From Allocatelliglobosispora scoriae (GTDB lineage: Bacteria > Actinomycetota > Actinomycetes > Mycobacteriales > Micromonosporaceae), in the NCBI RefSeq assembly GCF_014204945.1, contig NZ_JACHMN010000002.1, positions 124,001 to 188,000 of the forward strand: 64,000 nucleotides of DNA. The letters run 5' to 3'. Of this stretch, positions 41,655 to 51,604 are shown in pieces. The notes beneath the pieces were generated by a model, which was not told the origin of the DNA, searched no databases, and was given only the letters and a program-made list of their open reading frames with translations. The translations under genes and the position numbers were made by a program. Within the stretch, counting starts at the first letter, position 1. Each line of letters begins with the position of its first letter.

Positions 41655-42439
41655 CTACTTGCTGAGCCGCCGGTAGGTGCGGACGGACAGCGGCGCGAAG
41701 ACGGCGATCAGCACCAGCGGCCAGGCGACGGCGAGCAGGACGGCGTACTGGTCCACGAAGGACTCACCGCCCCAGACCGGGCTGCCGAACAGGCCACGGG
41801 CGGCAGCGGCGGTGGCGGAGAGCGGGTTCCACGCCGCGATGGCGCCGAGCCACGCGGGCATGGTCGCCGGGTCGACGAAGACGCCGGAGAGGAAGCCGAC
41901 CGGCCAGACCAGGATCTGGACGGCGGCGACCGACTCGGGCCCCTTGACGATCAGCCCCAGGTAGACGCCGACCCAGAGCAGCGCGAAGCGCAGCAGGATC
42001 AGCAGCCCGATCGCCCCGAGCGCGGCGGCGAGGCCGTGGTGCCAGCGCCAGCCCAGGGCGAGCCCGGCACCGATCATGACGGCGAGCCCGACGACCGAGT
42101 TGAGCATGTCGGCGAGGCACCGGCCGAGCACGACCGCCGACGCGCTCATGGGCAGCGACCGGAACCGGTCCGTGACGCCCTTGGCAACGTCGGTGGAGAC
42201 CGCCAGCACCGTCGTCTCCAGCCCGAAGAGCATCGTCAGCGCGAGCACCCCGGGCAGCAGAAAGTCCAGGTACTCCCCGCCGGGGACGGTCATCGCACCG
42301 CCGAAGAGCCCGGCGAACATCAGCAGGATCATGATCGGGAAGAACCAGCCGATCGCGATCGCCCACGGCTGCTGGCGCCAGTGGGTCAGGTCCCGCCGGG
42401 TGACCGTCCAGGCGTCGGCCAACCCCCATCGCAGCGTGC

Positions 42440-42443
<4 letters not shown>
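41655..42443 (-). CDS. ABC-2 type exporter permease (DrrB-like)
   Basis: A 262-residue membrane protein with six hydrophobic helices and the ABC-2 layout of DrrB (FFPIMILLMFAGLFGG, FLLPGVLAL, GLETTVLAVSTDVAKGVTDRFRSLPMS, VWPVGFLSGVFVDPATMP, WNPLSATAAAARGLFG). The GTG start overlaps the ATPase stop (GTGA). Together they form a two-component drug or metabolite exporter. Confidence 0.88.
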
Positions 42444-43423
<980 letters not shown>

Positions 43424-43447
43424 GAAACCCTCCCTCGGCTCGCTACC

Positions 43448-43470
43448 GTACACCGTACCGTACGGCGTAC
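43448..43470. promoter_or_regulatory. TetR operator between exporter and regulator genes
   Basis: A 23-bp near-palindrome rich in GTAC: GTACACCGTAC, then CGTACGGCGTAC, with two mismatches. It lies 25 bp upstream of the DrrA-like start and 48 bp before the TetR start, fitting coordinated repression of both. Confidence 0.7.
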
Positions 43471-43517
43471 GCCAGTGGCGTGATCGGGTTGATCCGCCCG
43501 TGCTGGAGAATGTTCCC

Positions 43518-44294
43518 GTGAGCGGGAAGAGTGAGTTGGTTCGCAGCCTGGGGCTGCTGTGGGGCGCGCAGACCAAGCCCGGGCGCTCCGGGTTGACGGT
43601 GCGCGCGATCGTCACCGCCGCCATGGAGCTCGCCGACGCCGAGGGCCTGGAGGCAGCCGCGATGCGCCGCGTCGCCGAGCGCCTCGGTGTGGGCACGATG
43701 TCGCTCTACACCCATGTCCCCGGCAAGTCCGAGCTGACCGATCTGATGTTCGACACCGCGCTCAGCGAGCTCTATACCGGCGTCGAGGAGCCGTCCGCGC
43801 AGCCCGGCGGGTGGCGCGGCGGGCTCGCCTTCATCGCCCGGCGCAACTGGGACCTCTACCAGCGCCACCCGTGGCTGCTGCAGCTCAGCGGCGCCCGCCC
43901 GGTGCTCGGACCGCACACGATGCTGAAATACGAGGCCGAGCTGCGCCCGCTCGACGGCATCGGCCTCACCGACGTCGAGATGGACTCGTCACTCACCCTC
44001 GTGCTGACCCACGTCGAGGGCGTGGCCCGGGTCCGGGCCGCCCTGCACCGCGACCAGCAGGGGCTCAGCGAGCAGGAGTGGTGGCTCACCGCCGCCCCGG
44101 TGCTGGAGCAGGTGATGGACGACCGGCACTTCCCCGTCGCGGCACGGGTCGGCTCCGCCTCGGGCGAGCAGTACCAGGCCTCCGCCGACCCGGCGCACGC
44201 CTTCGCCTTCGGCCTGGACCGCATCCTCGACGGCATCGAGCGCCTGATCGAGGCGAACGCTCAGGAGAAGGCCTCGACCGACCAGAGCGAGTAG
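43518..44294 (+). CDS. TetR-family regulator of the adjacent exporter
   Basis: A 258-residue regulator. The helix-turn-helix is at about residues 25-70 (RAIVTAAMELADAEGLEAAAMRRVAERLGVGTMSLYTHVPGKSEL), and the C-terminal half matches the TetR_C_11-type ligand domain common beside DrrAB exporters. GTG 43518 has GGAGAA 7 bp upstream. It is divergent from the exporter genes, with the GTAC operator between. Its last 34 bp overlap the GH20 gene on the other strand. Confidence 0.87.
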   Translation: MSGKSELVRSLGLLWGAQTKPGRSGLTVRAIVTAAMELADAEGLEAAAMRRVAERLGVGTMSLYTHVPGKSELTDLMFDTALSELYTGVEEPSAQPGGWRGGLAFIARRNWDLYQRHPWLLQLSGARPVLGPHTMLKYEAELRPLDGIGLTDVEMDSSLTLVLTHVEGVARVRAALHRDQQGLSEQEWWLTAAPVLEQVMDDRHFPVAARVGSASGEQYQASADPAHAFAFGLDRILDGIERLIEANAQEKASTDQSE

Positions 44295-46540
44295 CCCCAG
44301 GCCGTGGCGCGGGCGGTGCCGTAGACGCGGAGGTACCGGCCCGACCCGGACAGGCCGGTCAGATCGTCGACGCCGCCGTCACCGGCGGCCGTGGTGAAGA
44401 TCGTGGTCCAGGTGGTGCCGTCCGCCGAGGTCTGCAGCTGGTACGCCCGCCCGAAAGCCGTCTCCCAGCTCAGCCGGACCCGGGAGATCGGATACACCGC
44501 GCCCAGGTCGATGCGGAGCCACTGCGGATCGGTGTAGAGGCTGGACCAGCGGGTGCCCGGGTTGCCATCGGTCGCCCCGGACGCCGGGAAGGCGGCCGTC
44601 TCGGTGCTCGACGCCGTCGCCGCCCGCCCCAGCGCCAGGTCGATCGGCCCGGACGGCGCGTAGACCTCCAGCTCGTAGAGCGAGTAGCCGAACGTGGTCC
44701 CCCGGGTCACGCCGAGCATCCGCAGGTAGCGGCCGGTGCCGGTGAGCCCGGTCAGGTCGTCGGCACCGCCGTCGCCGGCTGCGGTGGTGTAGATCGTCGT
44801 CCAGGCGGTCGCGTCGTTGGAGACCTGGATCTGGTAGCCGCGCCCGTAGGCCGCCTCCCACCGCAGGATCACCCGCCCGATCGGCTGGCTGGAGCCGAGG
44901 TCGACACGGAGCCACTCGGCGTTGGTGTAGAGGCTGGACCAGCGGGTACCCGAGTCGCCGTCGGTGCCGTAGGACGCGGGGAAGGCCGGTGTCTCCACAC
45001 TGGACGCCACGGTCGGCTTGCCGAGGGCGAGGTTGCCGGGCAGTCCCGCGCTCGCATACCCGGGTGCCCGGCCGATCGTCGCGATGACGGACTGGAACGC
45101 GGCGTAGGTGGGGACGGCTTTCGGCGTACCCCACGTCTGTTGGGCGAGGCCGCGCAGCGCGTCGCGGATGCCGCCCGCGACCTGGTCCTCGGTCTCGGCC
45201 GCGGGGTTGTCGCACCAGACGTGGACGGCGGCGCCCGCGTTGCGCGCGGGGTCGGCGAGCGTCGTGCCGCCCTGGAAGATCTCGGGTGTCCAGGACTCGT
45301 AGAGGTAGGCGTTGTCGGGTTTCGCACCGCCGAGGACGTAGTAGGTCGGCGTCCAGCTGCTGTTCATCACCCGGTGCCCGCGCGCGACGAGCTGCTGCGG
45401 GGTGAGGCCGTAGTTGTACCAGTAGTCCACGACGATGTCGGCGTTGGGCGTGATCGTGCCGTCACCGGACTTGATGCCGTCGTTCCACATCCGCATCGTC
45501 TTGCCACCGGCCCGGACCAGCCCGTCGGCCCAGTTGATGAAGCCGTAGTAGGTGTCCTTCGCCGTCGCGCTCGCGCCGTAGTGCGCCCGCGCGTAGGTGA
45601 GCAGCTGCGGGTAGGCGGTGTAGTTGGTGACGTATTCGTCCGCGCCGAGGTGCCAGAACGGGCCGGGGAAGAGCGGGAGGTATTCGTTGATCAGGTCCCG
45701 CATCAGTGTGTAGGACGCGTCCTTGGCGAGGTCGATGAAGCCGTTGTTCACGCCGCCGCCGCTGTCGACGAGCTTGAGCTCGGGATGGTTGGCGAGGATG
45801 ACGTCCATGTGGCCGGGCATGTCGATCTCCGGCACGATCGTGACGTGGTACTGCGCGGCGAGCGCGACCAGGTCGGTGATCTCCTGCTTGGTGTAGCGCT
45901 GCGCCGAGACGACCTCGGGGTGCGTCGTGCTCTCCAGCCGGAAGCCCAGGTTGTCGGAGACGTGCAGGTGGAAGTAGTTGAGCTTGAGGTAGGCGAGGTC
46001 CTTCACATGGTTGCGCAGCCAGCCGACGCTGAAGTATTTGCGGCCGTTGTCGACCATCAGGCCGCGCTCCGGCTTCGTCGGCCAGTCCCGGCCCACCCCG
46101 GCCGGGATCGTCGGCGCCTGCTTGATGAGCTGCAGCAGCGACCGGGTGCCGTAGAACGCGCCCGCGTCGGTCCGCGCGTCGACCGTCACCGACGAGCCCA
46201 CGGTGATCCGGTAGCCCTCGGTGCCGAGCTGGGTGTCGGTCGAGCCGAGCGCGAGCCGGATGTCGCCGGGCTGCGCGGTGCCGCCGGTGAGCACCGGGAT
46301 CGTCAGGCCGGTCAGCGCCGTCAGGTCCGCCGCGAAGGTCGCGCCGGTCGCCTGCGTCGCCGTGTCGACGAGGATGCGGGTCACCGATGAGAAGGTGTAG
46401 GAGCCGCTGCCCGCGGTCCACTCCCGCAGCGTGGGGATCATCACCCGCGACGCCGGGGTCTCCGACCGGGCCGGTCCGGCCAGGCTGATAGCGGCCACGA
46501 CCAGGGCACTAGCGAGCAAGATCCGGGGCAAACCGCGCAT
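44261..46540 (-). CDS. Secreted GH20 beta-N-acetylhexosaminidase with two CBM32 domains
   Basis: A 759-residue secreted enzyme. Signal peptide 1-26, GH20b N-terminal domain (about 30-155), GH20 barrel (about 156-490) with RGLMVDNGRKYF, HLHVSDNLGF, IDMPGH and the catalytic Asp301-Glu302 pair (HLGADEYV). Two discoidin-like F5/8 type C domains follow (about 507-630 and 635-759), nearly alike (GTRWSSLYT, LRVDLGSSQPIGRV and LRIDLGAVYPISRV). It frees GlcNAc from chitin oligomers or glycans. ATG 46540 follows a GGAG; ATG 46576 is the alternative. Confidence 0.93.
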   Translation of the reverse strand: MRGLPRILLASALVVAAISLAGPARSETPASRVMIPTLREWTAGSGSYTFSSVTRILVDTATQATGATFAADLTALTGLTIPVLTGGTAQPGDIRLALGSTDTQLGTEGYRITVGSSVTVDARTDAGAFYGTRSLLQLIKQAPTIPAGVGRDWPTKPERGLMVDNGRKYFSVGWLRNHVKDLAYLKLNYFHLHVSDNLGFRLESTTHPEVVSAQRYTKQEITDLVALAAQYHVTIVPEIDMPGHMDVILANHPELKLVDSGGGVNNGFIDLAKDASYTLMRDLINEYLPLFPGPFWHLGADEYVTNYTAYPQLLTYARAHYGASATAKDTYYGFINWADGLVRAGGKTMRMWNDGIKSGDGTITPNADIVVDYWYNYGLTPQQLVARGHRVMNSSWTPTYYVLGGAKPDNAYLYESWTPEIFQGGTTLADPARNAGAAVHVWCDNPAAETEDQVAGGIRDALRGLAQQTWGTPKAVPTYAAFQSVIATIGRAPGYASAGLPGNLALGKPTVASSVETPAFPASYGTDGDSGTRWSSLYTNAEWLRVDLGSSQPIGRVILRWEAAYGRGYQIQVSNDATAWTTIYTTAAGDGGADDLTGLTGTGRYLRMLGVTRGTTFGYSLYELEVYAPSGPIDLALGRAATASSTETAAFPASGATDGNPGTRWSSLYTDPQWLRIDLGAVYPISRVRLSWETAFGRAYQLQTSADGTTWTTIFTTAAGDGGVDDLTGLSGSGRYLRVYGTARATAWGYSLWSVEAFS

Positions 46541-46688
46541 GGACGGCTCCGCATCATCGAACACGGCTATCGGCAACGAGAACTATCAATCCGATCAACG
46601 TAACTGTCAAGTAACCGGATGGACCCATCCTCGACTCCTCCGGCTCCGAACTGCTGACGGCGATTACCGTGACGAGTAGGGGGCACGA

Positions 46689-47327
46689 GTGAGCAGAGCA
46701 GTGATCGAGGTGGAGGGCAACGGGCCCGAGGGCGACGATGTCACGGCGATCGCGATGGTGCTGCACGGCGGTGCCGCGCACGGCCACGCGCCGGTGCACA
46801 AGGCACGCCTCGCCTACCTGCGGATGCGGCCCTTCGCCACCGAGGTGCACCGGGGCCTGCGGCAGGAGGGCGTCGCCGTCTGGCGGCTGCGCTACCGCTA
46901 CCGCGGCTGGAACGGGGCTGACCGCGACCCCGTCCACGACGTCGAGTGGGCCCTCGCCGAGGCCGCCGGGCGCCATCCGAACACGCCGGTCGTGCTCATC
47001 GGCCACTCCATGGGCGGGCGGGCCGCGCTCTGGGCGGCCGGATCACCCAATGTGATCGGCGTCTGCGCGCTCGCGCCCTGGATCGAGCCCGCCGATCCGC
47101 TCGGCCAGCTCAGCGATCGCCGCGTGCTCATCGTCCACGGCGATGCCGACCGGATGACCTCGCCGATCGAGTCGCGGCGCTATGCCGCGCGGGCCGCGCA
47201 GCTCGGCGTCGACATCCAGTTCATCGGGGTACGCGGAGCAGGGCACACGATGTTGTCGCAGCCCTCACTGTGGCACCGCCTCGCCGCCGACTTCGTCCGC
47301 GACACCCTCACCCTGCGGGCGGCGTAG
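46689..47327 (+). CDS. Alpha/beta hydrolase
   Basis: A 212-residue hydrolase. GHSMGG carries the nucleophile Ser, HGDADRM the acid, and GAGHTM the His. Compact, no lid, no signal peptide. GTG 46689 follows TAGGGGG. It resembles small esterase/peptidase-like S9-type folds. Its 3' end overlaps the DUF1992 gene by 20 bp on the other strand. Substrate unknown. Confidence 0.82.
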   Translation: MSRAVIEVEGNGPEGDDVTAIAMVLHGGAAHGHAPVHKARLAYLRMRPFATEVHRGLRQEGVAVWRLRYRYRGWNGADRDPVHDVEWALAEAAGRHPNTPVVLIGHSMGGRAALWAAGSPNVIGVCALAPWIEPADPLGQLSDRRVLIVHGDADRMTSPIESRRYAARAAQLGVDIQFIGVRGAGHTMLSQPSLWHRLAADFVRDTLTLRAA

Positions 47328-47730
47328 GCGGCCGCTCCCGGGCCTCCTGCTCGCGGGCGGCGTGCCAGGCCCGGACCACCGCCACCACGTCGAGGTCCTG
47401 ATAGGAGACGGTCGGCCCGTCGACGAGGCCCTGCCGAGCGCTGGCGATCCGCTCGTTGAGCTGCGACACGAGCTCCCGCACCGCCCACTCGGACTTCTTC
47501 GCCGCTGCGGTCTGCGCCACCTCCTCGACCTCCTTGCGGAGCCGGAGCGTGCCCGGGGCGAGACCGGTCAGGTTCTCCCGGCGGATCAGCTCCTTGACCC
47601 ACCAGTTCTCGTCATAGCGCTCACCCCGGTCCGGCAGCGGCTTGCCGAGGCCCGGCAGGTCGTCGAAGTCGCCCCGCTCCTGCGCCTCACGGATCTGGCG
47701 GTCGATGTGCGACTCGTAGGCACTGGTCAT
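47308..47730 (-). CDS. DUF1992 (DnaJ-homologue subfamily C member 28 conserved domain) protein
   Basis: A 140-residue cytoplasmic protein. ESHIDRQIREAQERGDFDDLPGLGKPL and WWVKELIRRENL are the marks of DUF1992. Function is unknown in bacteria. ATG 47730 overlaps the stop of the upstream DUF2809 gene (ATGA), so the two are coupled. Confidence 0.85.
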   Translation of the reverse strand: MTSAYESHIDRQIREAQERGDFDDLPGLGKPLPDRGERYDENWWVKELIRRENLTGLAPGTLRLRKEVEEVAQTAAAKKSEWAVRELVSQLNERIASARQGLVDGPTVSYQDLDVVAVVRAWHAAREQEARERPPTPPAG

Positions 47731-48122
47731 CAGCCCTCCCCCGGTGCTCGCTTCGGCCAGCGTAACCACGCCAGGTGCAGTCCGGCCACGGTGATGATGC
47801 CCACGGCGTACCAGGCGAGGTCGGGCGGGTTGAAGGTGCTGCCGAGCACGAGCCGGGCCAGGGTGCTGCGGGCCGACAGCTCCGCCGGATAGGGGCTGAG
47901 CTGTGCGAACTCGGCGAGCCAGCAGATGGCGAGGGCGATCGGGGCGGCGGCGAGCGGGCGGATGCGGGGGGCGAGGCAGACGACCAGGGCGTAGATCAGC
48001 GCGGCGTAGAGGGCGACACCGGCGTACTTGGCGAATGCTCCGGCCGTCAGCGCGCGCACCGCGAGGCCGAGAAGCAGGACGACCACCGCGGCGACAGCCG
48101 GGCGGATCCGGGGACGGAGCAT
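47730..48122 (-). CDS. DUF2809-like small membrane protein
   Basis: A 130-residue protein with four hydrophobic helices and a conserved-looking WLAEFAQLSPYPAELSARSTLARLVLGSTFNPPDLAWYAVG loop region, as in the DUF2809 (VanZ-like) family. It overlaps the DUF1992 gene. Function unknown. Confidence 0.75.
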   Translation of the reverse strand: MLRPRIRPAVAAVVVLLLGLAVRALTAGAFAKYAGVALYAALIYALVVCLAPRIRPLAAAPIALAICWLAEFAQLSPYPAELSARSTLARLVLGSTFNPPDLAWYAVGIITVAGLHLAWLRWPKRAPGEG

Positions 48123-48350
48123 GCGGCGACGATACGTGCCCGGGCCGGATCGGGCACTCGCCAGGGCACGGACCAGGCACATTCGTCCCCAGCTTGAACA
48201 CCTGGCCGTGGAGCGGGAGCGAGTTCAGTATCAATCCGCCCGGACTGCCAACATTTCACGGCTCAGCCGCGTCGTGTCAGGGACCGGCGGCCTGCTCCAC
48301 ATCATGGGGGGCCGGCTCGATACGCCTATGCGTGACCGACGGGGGCAGAC

Positions 48351-48884
48351 ATGTCGCAGGATCCAGTAAGGCTCGGCAGCGGGGCGGGCCGGTTGCCGCC
48401 CGACGCCGCACGGGTGCTCTCCGTCGCGCTGGTCACCAGGCTCGTCGCGGTGGCGGAGCGCTTCGACGTGCCGCTGCGCAGCCTCGTCCTCGCCGCGTTC
48501 TGCTCGTCCTGGGCGCAGGTCACCGGCGTGACCGACGTCGAGACGGGGCTGATCCGTGATCGGCCGGGCATGACGGAGGTGCTGGCGATCCGGGTCGCCA
48601 CGGCCGGGCTGGGCTGGCAGCGGCTCGCGGTGGAGCTGCACGAGACCGAGCTCGACGCGAAGCCCGCCGGGCACGAGCAGCCGGTGACGGTCGGCTTCGC
48701 CGGGCAGTTCACGCCGGATGCCCCCGACGGACTGCCGGTGCTCGTCGAGTTCCACCGGCGGCCGGTCGGCGGCGAGTTGGCGGTCGAGATCAGGGTCTCG
48801 CCACCGGTGGACCGGGAGATCGCGGTGACGCTGGCCGAGGCCGTGGAGACCGCGCTGCGGACCGTCTCCCACCTCGGCGGATGA
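48351..48884 (+). CDS. Small protein resembling part of an NRPS condensation domain
   Basis: A 177-residue protein. VPLRSLVLAAFCSSWAQVTGVTDVETGLIRDRPG resembles the central segment of condensation domains (a helix with LLAAH, then VTGL.NGRP). The N-terminal HHxxxDG active motif is absent, as are adenylation and carrier domains nearby. It may be a stand-alone remnant or a regulator using the fold. GGGGG precedes ATG 48351. Function unknown. Confidence 0.6.
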   Translation: MSQDPVRLGSGAGRLPPDAARVLSVALVTRLVAVAERFDVPLRSLVLAAFCSSWAQVTGVTDVETGLIRDRPGMTEVLAIRVATAGLGWQRLAVELHETELDAKPAGHEQPVTVGFAGQFTPDAPDGLPVLVEFHRRPVGGELAVEIRVSPPVDREIAVTLAEAVETALRTVSHLGG

Positions 48885-48890
48885 GGGTGG

Positions 48891-49151
48891 TCAGACCGCG
48901 ATCGGCTCCGGCGCGGCGCACTGGCTGGCGATGCGGCCGATCGGCAGGTCGAGGGTCTCCGCGAGCGCGACGACCGTGAAGAAGGCCGGAGTGGGGATCC
49001 GACCGGCCTCGATCTTGCGGAGTGTCTCCACCGAGATGCCGGAGGCGAGGGCGACCTCCACCATCGTGCGCTGCCCGCGAGCTTCGCGCAGCACCGCGCC
49101 CAGTCGCTCACCACGTGCCCGCTCCTGCGGGGTCAACGGGACCCGAACCAT
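48891..49151 (-). CDS. XRE-family helix-turn-helix regulator
   Basis: An 86-residue protein with a Cro/CI-type helix-turn-helix at about residues 14-73 (LREARGQRTMVEVALASGISVETLRKIEAG). TACTAT (49163-49158) ends 6 bases before the ATG, so its mRNA is probably leaderless. It is divergent from the methionine aminopeptidase gene, and an inverted ATACCG/CGGTAT lies between, so it may control both. Confidence 0.85.
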   Translation of the reverse strand: MVRVPLTPQERARGERLGAVLREARGQRTMVEVALASGISVETLRKIEAGRIPTPAFFTVVALAETLDLPIGRIASQCAAPEPIAV

Positions 49152-49176
49152 ACCGTGATAGTAGTACCGGTATAGT
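49150..49176. promoter_or_regulatory. Divergent promoter and inverted repeat between XRE and map genes
   Basis: ATACCG (49150-49155) and CGGTAT (49168-49173) are inverted arms with 12 bp between. TATAGT (49171-49176) is a -10 box toward map; TACTAT on the other strand is a -10 box toward the XRE gene. Confidence 0.5.
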
Positions 49177-49231
49177 TATCCCACCACAGTAGGAGACGCC
49201 GCGCAGGCGCCGAGAGTGACGGAGATATCCC

Positions 49232-49999
49232 GTGGTCGAGCTGAAGACGCCGGGCGAGATCGAAGCGATGCGGGCGTCGGGCCGCGTCGTCGCGCAGATC
49301 CTCGCGACGGTCCGCGCCCAGGCCGAGGTCGGGACGAGCCTGCTCGACCTGGACCGGATCGCCCGGGACATCCTCGCCGAGGCCCGTGCCACCTCCCCCT
49401 TCCTGGGCTACCGGCCCAGCTTCGCCCAGACACCCTTCCCGGCGGTGATCTGCACCTCGATCAACGACGCGGCACTGCACGGCATCCCCGACGCGACCAG
49501 GCTCGCCGACGGCGACCTCGTCAGCGTCGACTGCGGCGCCGTCCTCGACGGCTGGGCGGCGGACGCGGCGATCTCCTTCACGGTCGGCGAGCCCCGCGAC
49601 GAGGACACCCGGCTGATCGGCACCGTGGAGACCGCGCTCGCCGCCGGGATCGCGGCGGCGGCACCGGGAGCGCAGATCGGCGACGTCTCCGCCGCGATCG
49701 GCGAGGTCGGCCGGGGTGCCGGACTGCGCATCTCCACCGACTACGGCGGCCACGGCATCGGCCGGACCATGCACGAGTCGCCGGCGGTGCCCAACGACGG
49801 CCGACCGGGGCGCGGCATGCGGCTCGTCCCCGGGCTGGTCATCGCCATCGAGCCGTGGTTCCTCGGCGGGGGCGGCGACTGCTACCGGGTGGACCCCGAC
49901 GGGTGGACGCTGCGCAGCGCCGACGGCAGCCGTGCCGCCCACGTCGAGCACACGGTCGCGATCACCGAGGACGGGCCGCGCGTGCTGACGGTGCTATAG
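49232..49999 (+). CDS. map: Methionine aminopeptidase, type I
   Basis: A 255-residue enzyme that removes the initiator Met from new proteins. The five metal ligands are present: Asp100, Asp111, His in GHGIGRTMHE, Glu in AIEPWF and Glu in HVEHTV. Length fits type Ia. GTG 49232 follows GGAG. It has its own XRE regulator, unusual for a housekeeping map, so it may be one of two or more copies in the genome. Confidence 0.92.
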   Translation: MVELKTPGEIEAMRASGRVVAQILATVRAQAEVGTSLLDLDRIARDILAEARATSPFLGYRPSFAQTPFPAVICTSINDAALHGIPDATRLADGDLVSVDCGAVLDGWAADAAISFTVGEPRDEDTRLIGTVETALAAGIAAAAPGAQIGDVSAAIGEVGRGAGLRISTDYGGHGIGRTMHESPAVPNDGRPGRGMRLVPGLVIAIEPWFLGGGGDCYRVDPDGWTLRSADGSRAAHVEHTVAITEDGPRVLTVL

Positions 50000-50509
50000 G
50001 GCTTGCTCGTCCCGGTGCGACCAGAGCGGCATCGGCTGCCTCATCGCCCGGTTCACGATCCAGCTGATCGATGTCACCACCACCACGCTTGCCATCAGGG
50101 TCAGCAGGTGGCGCGGCGTGTGCAGCAGCCCGAGACTCACGATCAGCGTCGTCGCTCCGGCCGGGGGATGCGGGCAGCGCAGCAGCATGAGGGCGACCGC
50201 GGTGATCGCCAGGGATCCGGCCGCCGCGGCGATCCTCGTCGCGCTGACGCCGCCCTGCAGGGCCGAGGGCGCGTCGCGCAGGCCCCAGGCCGCCAGCATG
50301 GCGTACCCGGCCAGCACCGCCACGCCGTGCCCGATGACCGTGTTGCGCGGCGACCACTGCGGCAGGTGCGGCATCTCCAGCTGCAGCATCACCGTCGGTC
50401 CGAGGCTGGGGAAGAGCCACGGCTGCCCCGTCGCCATCATCACCAGGCCGACGACGGCGACCGCCGAGGCGCTGCCGACGAAGACCCGCAGTAGTCGCTC
50501 CACGTTCAC
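49994..50509 (-). CDS. HPP-family membrane protein
   Basis: A 171-residue protein with four to five membrane helices and the family's FPSLGPTV and CPHPPAGATTL motifs. HPP proteins have been linked to nitrite transport into plastids; bacterial roles are little known. GTG 50509 follows AAGGGG. Its end overlaps map by 6 bp on the other strand. Confidence 0.85.
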   Translation of the reverse strand: MNVERLLRVFVGSASAVAVVGLVMMATGQPWLFPSLGPTVMLQLEMPHLPQWSPRNTVIGHGVAVLAGYAMLAAWGLRDAPSALQGGVSATRIAAAAGSLAITAVALMLLRCPHPPAGATTLIVSLGLLHTPRHLLTLMASVVVVTSISWIVNRAMRQPMPLWSHRDEQAL

Positions 50510-50719
50510 GTCACCCCTTGCCCGCCCCGCCCGCCGAGCCGCGACTTCGAACGCTATACGCAACAAATGCGTGTAATTACCTCCACAATGCCGAGCCCTC
50601 GACCGGCGGCGGTACGCCTCGACGGCACCTCCACCCCACGCGGTAGCGCGGCCAAACTCTGGCGGTATCTATCCCGGTCAGCCTTGCCCGCGTTCTTTCG
50701 CCGATGCTTGACTCTCGCC

Positions 50720-51145
50720 ATGTCACAATGGAGATTGCCGACGATCCTCACCGCTGCCACCGCCGCATTGGCGCTGCTCGGAAGCCCGGCCATGGCCGCA
50801 CACGACGACAGCTTCTCGGCCTCGACCCCCGGCGGCTGCGGTGTCGCCGACTTCGTCGACTATGGAACGTGGGGCGACGGCAGCAAGAAGGACGACTTCA
50901 TCGTGCTGCACGACTACTGCAGCGACAGCAAGGGCATCTTCGTCATGGCGTGGCTCAACGGGAACCAGGTCGGCGGCCTGCAGAACTCCAATGGCTACGC
51001 CGGGAAGCCGACGATGTACAAGCCCTGGGACGACGTGAAGGCCGGTGACCGGATCGCGATGCAGGTCTGCCTCACCTGGTCCTACGCGGCCTGCCTGAGC
51101 GGGACCTACAGCGAGAAGGAAGTCCGGACCAGCCAGGACGGCTGA
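50720..51145 (+). CDS. Small secreted protein, unknown
   Basis: A 141-residue protein with a signal peptide (1-26, ending AMAAH) and a short beta-rich domain with four Cys (GCGVADF, DYCSDSKG, QVCLTW, AACLSG), likely two disulfides. No family is recognised; similar small secreted proteins are common in streptomycetes. It stands alone between divergent and convergent neighbours. Confidence 0.7.
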   Translation: MSQWRLPTILTAATAALALLGSPAMAAHDDSFSASTPGGCGVADFVDYGTWGDGSKKDDFIVLHDYCSDSKGIFVMAWLNGNQVGGLQNSNGYAGKPTMYKPWDDVKAGDRIAMQVCLTWSYAACLSGTYSEKEVRTSQDG

Positions 51146-51595
51146 TCAGAGCGAGCGCTCGAAGACGACGAGGTCGTGGCCCGGACCGTTGTAGGCGGGC
51201 ACGGGTCCGGTGACGGCGAAACCCATCCGCAGGTGGAACGAGATGGACCCGGCGTTGACCGGCGCGGTGACCGCCCGGACCACGGTGCGGTTCTCGGCCC
51301 GGGCGAGGGCGAAGAACTCCGCGTAGAGCGCCCGGGCCAGACCGGTGCCTCGCATCGCCGGGCTGACCCCGACGAAATGGATGTAGGCCTCGGTCGGCTC
51401 CGACGGCGAGATGATGCCGACCAGGAAGCCGGCCAGGCCGCCGTCGGGCGCCTCGGCGACCAGGCTGGTGCGGTGGAAGTGGTCGAGGAAGAGCCGGGGC
51501 AGCGCGGGCAGGATCGGGCGGCCCCACCACGCGTCGACCACCGCCGCGATGGTGTCGTAGTCGGTGGCGAGCGCTGGTCGCAGGCGAGGAGACAT
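51146..51595 (-). CDS. GNAT-family N-acetyltransferase
   Basis: A 149-residue acetyltransferase. VGVSPAMRGTGLARALY is the acetyl-CoA-binding motif A (RGTGLA), and SISFHLRMGFAVTG is motif B. Substrate unknown. Confidence 0.86.
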   Translation of the reverse strand: MSPRLRPALATDYDTIAAVVDAWWGRPILPALPRLFLDHFHRTSLVAEAPDGGLAGFLVGIISPSEPTEAYIHFVGVSPAMRGTGLARALYAEFFALARAENRTVVRAVTAPVNAGSISFHLRMGFAVTGPVPAYNGPGHDLVVFERSL

Positions 51596-51604
51596 CCGTA
51601 GAGG

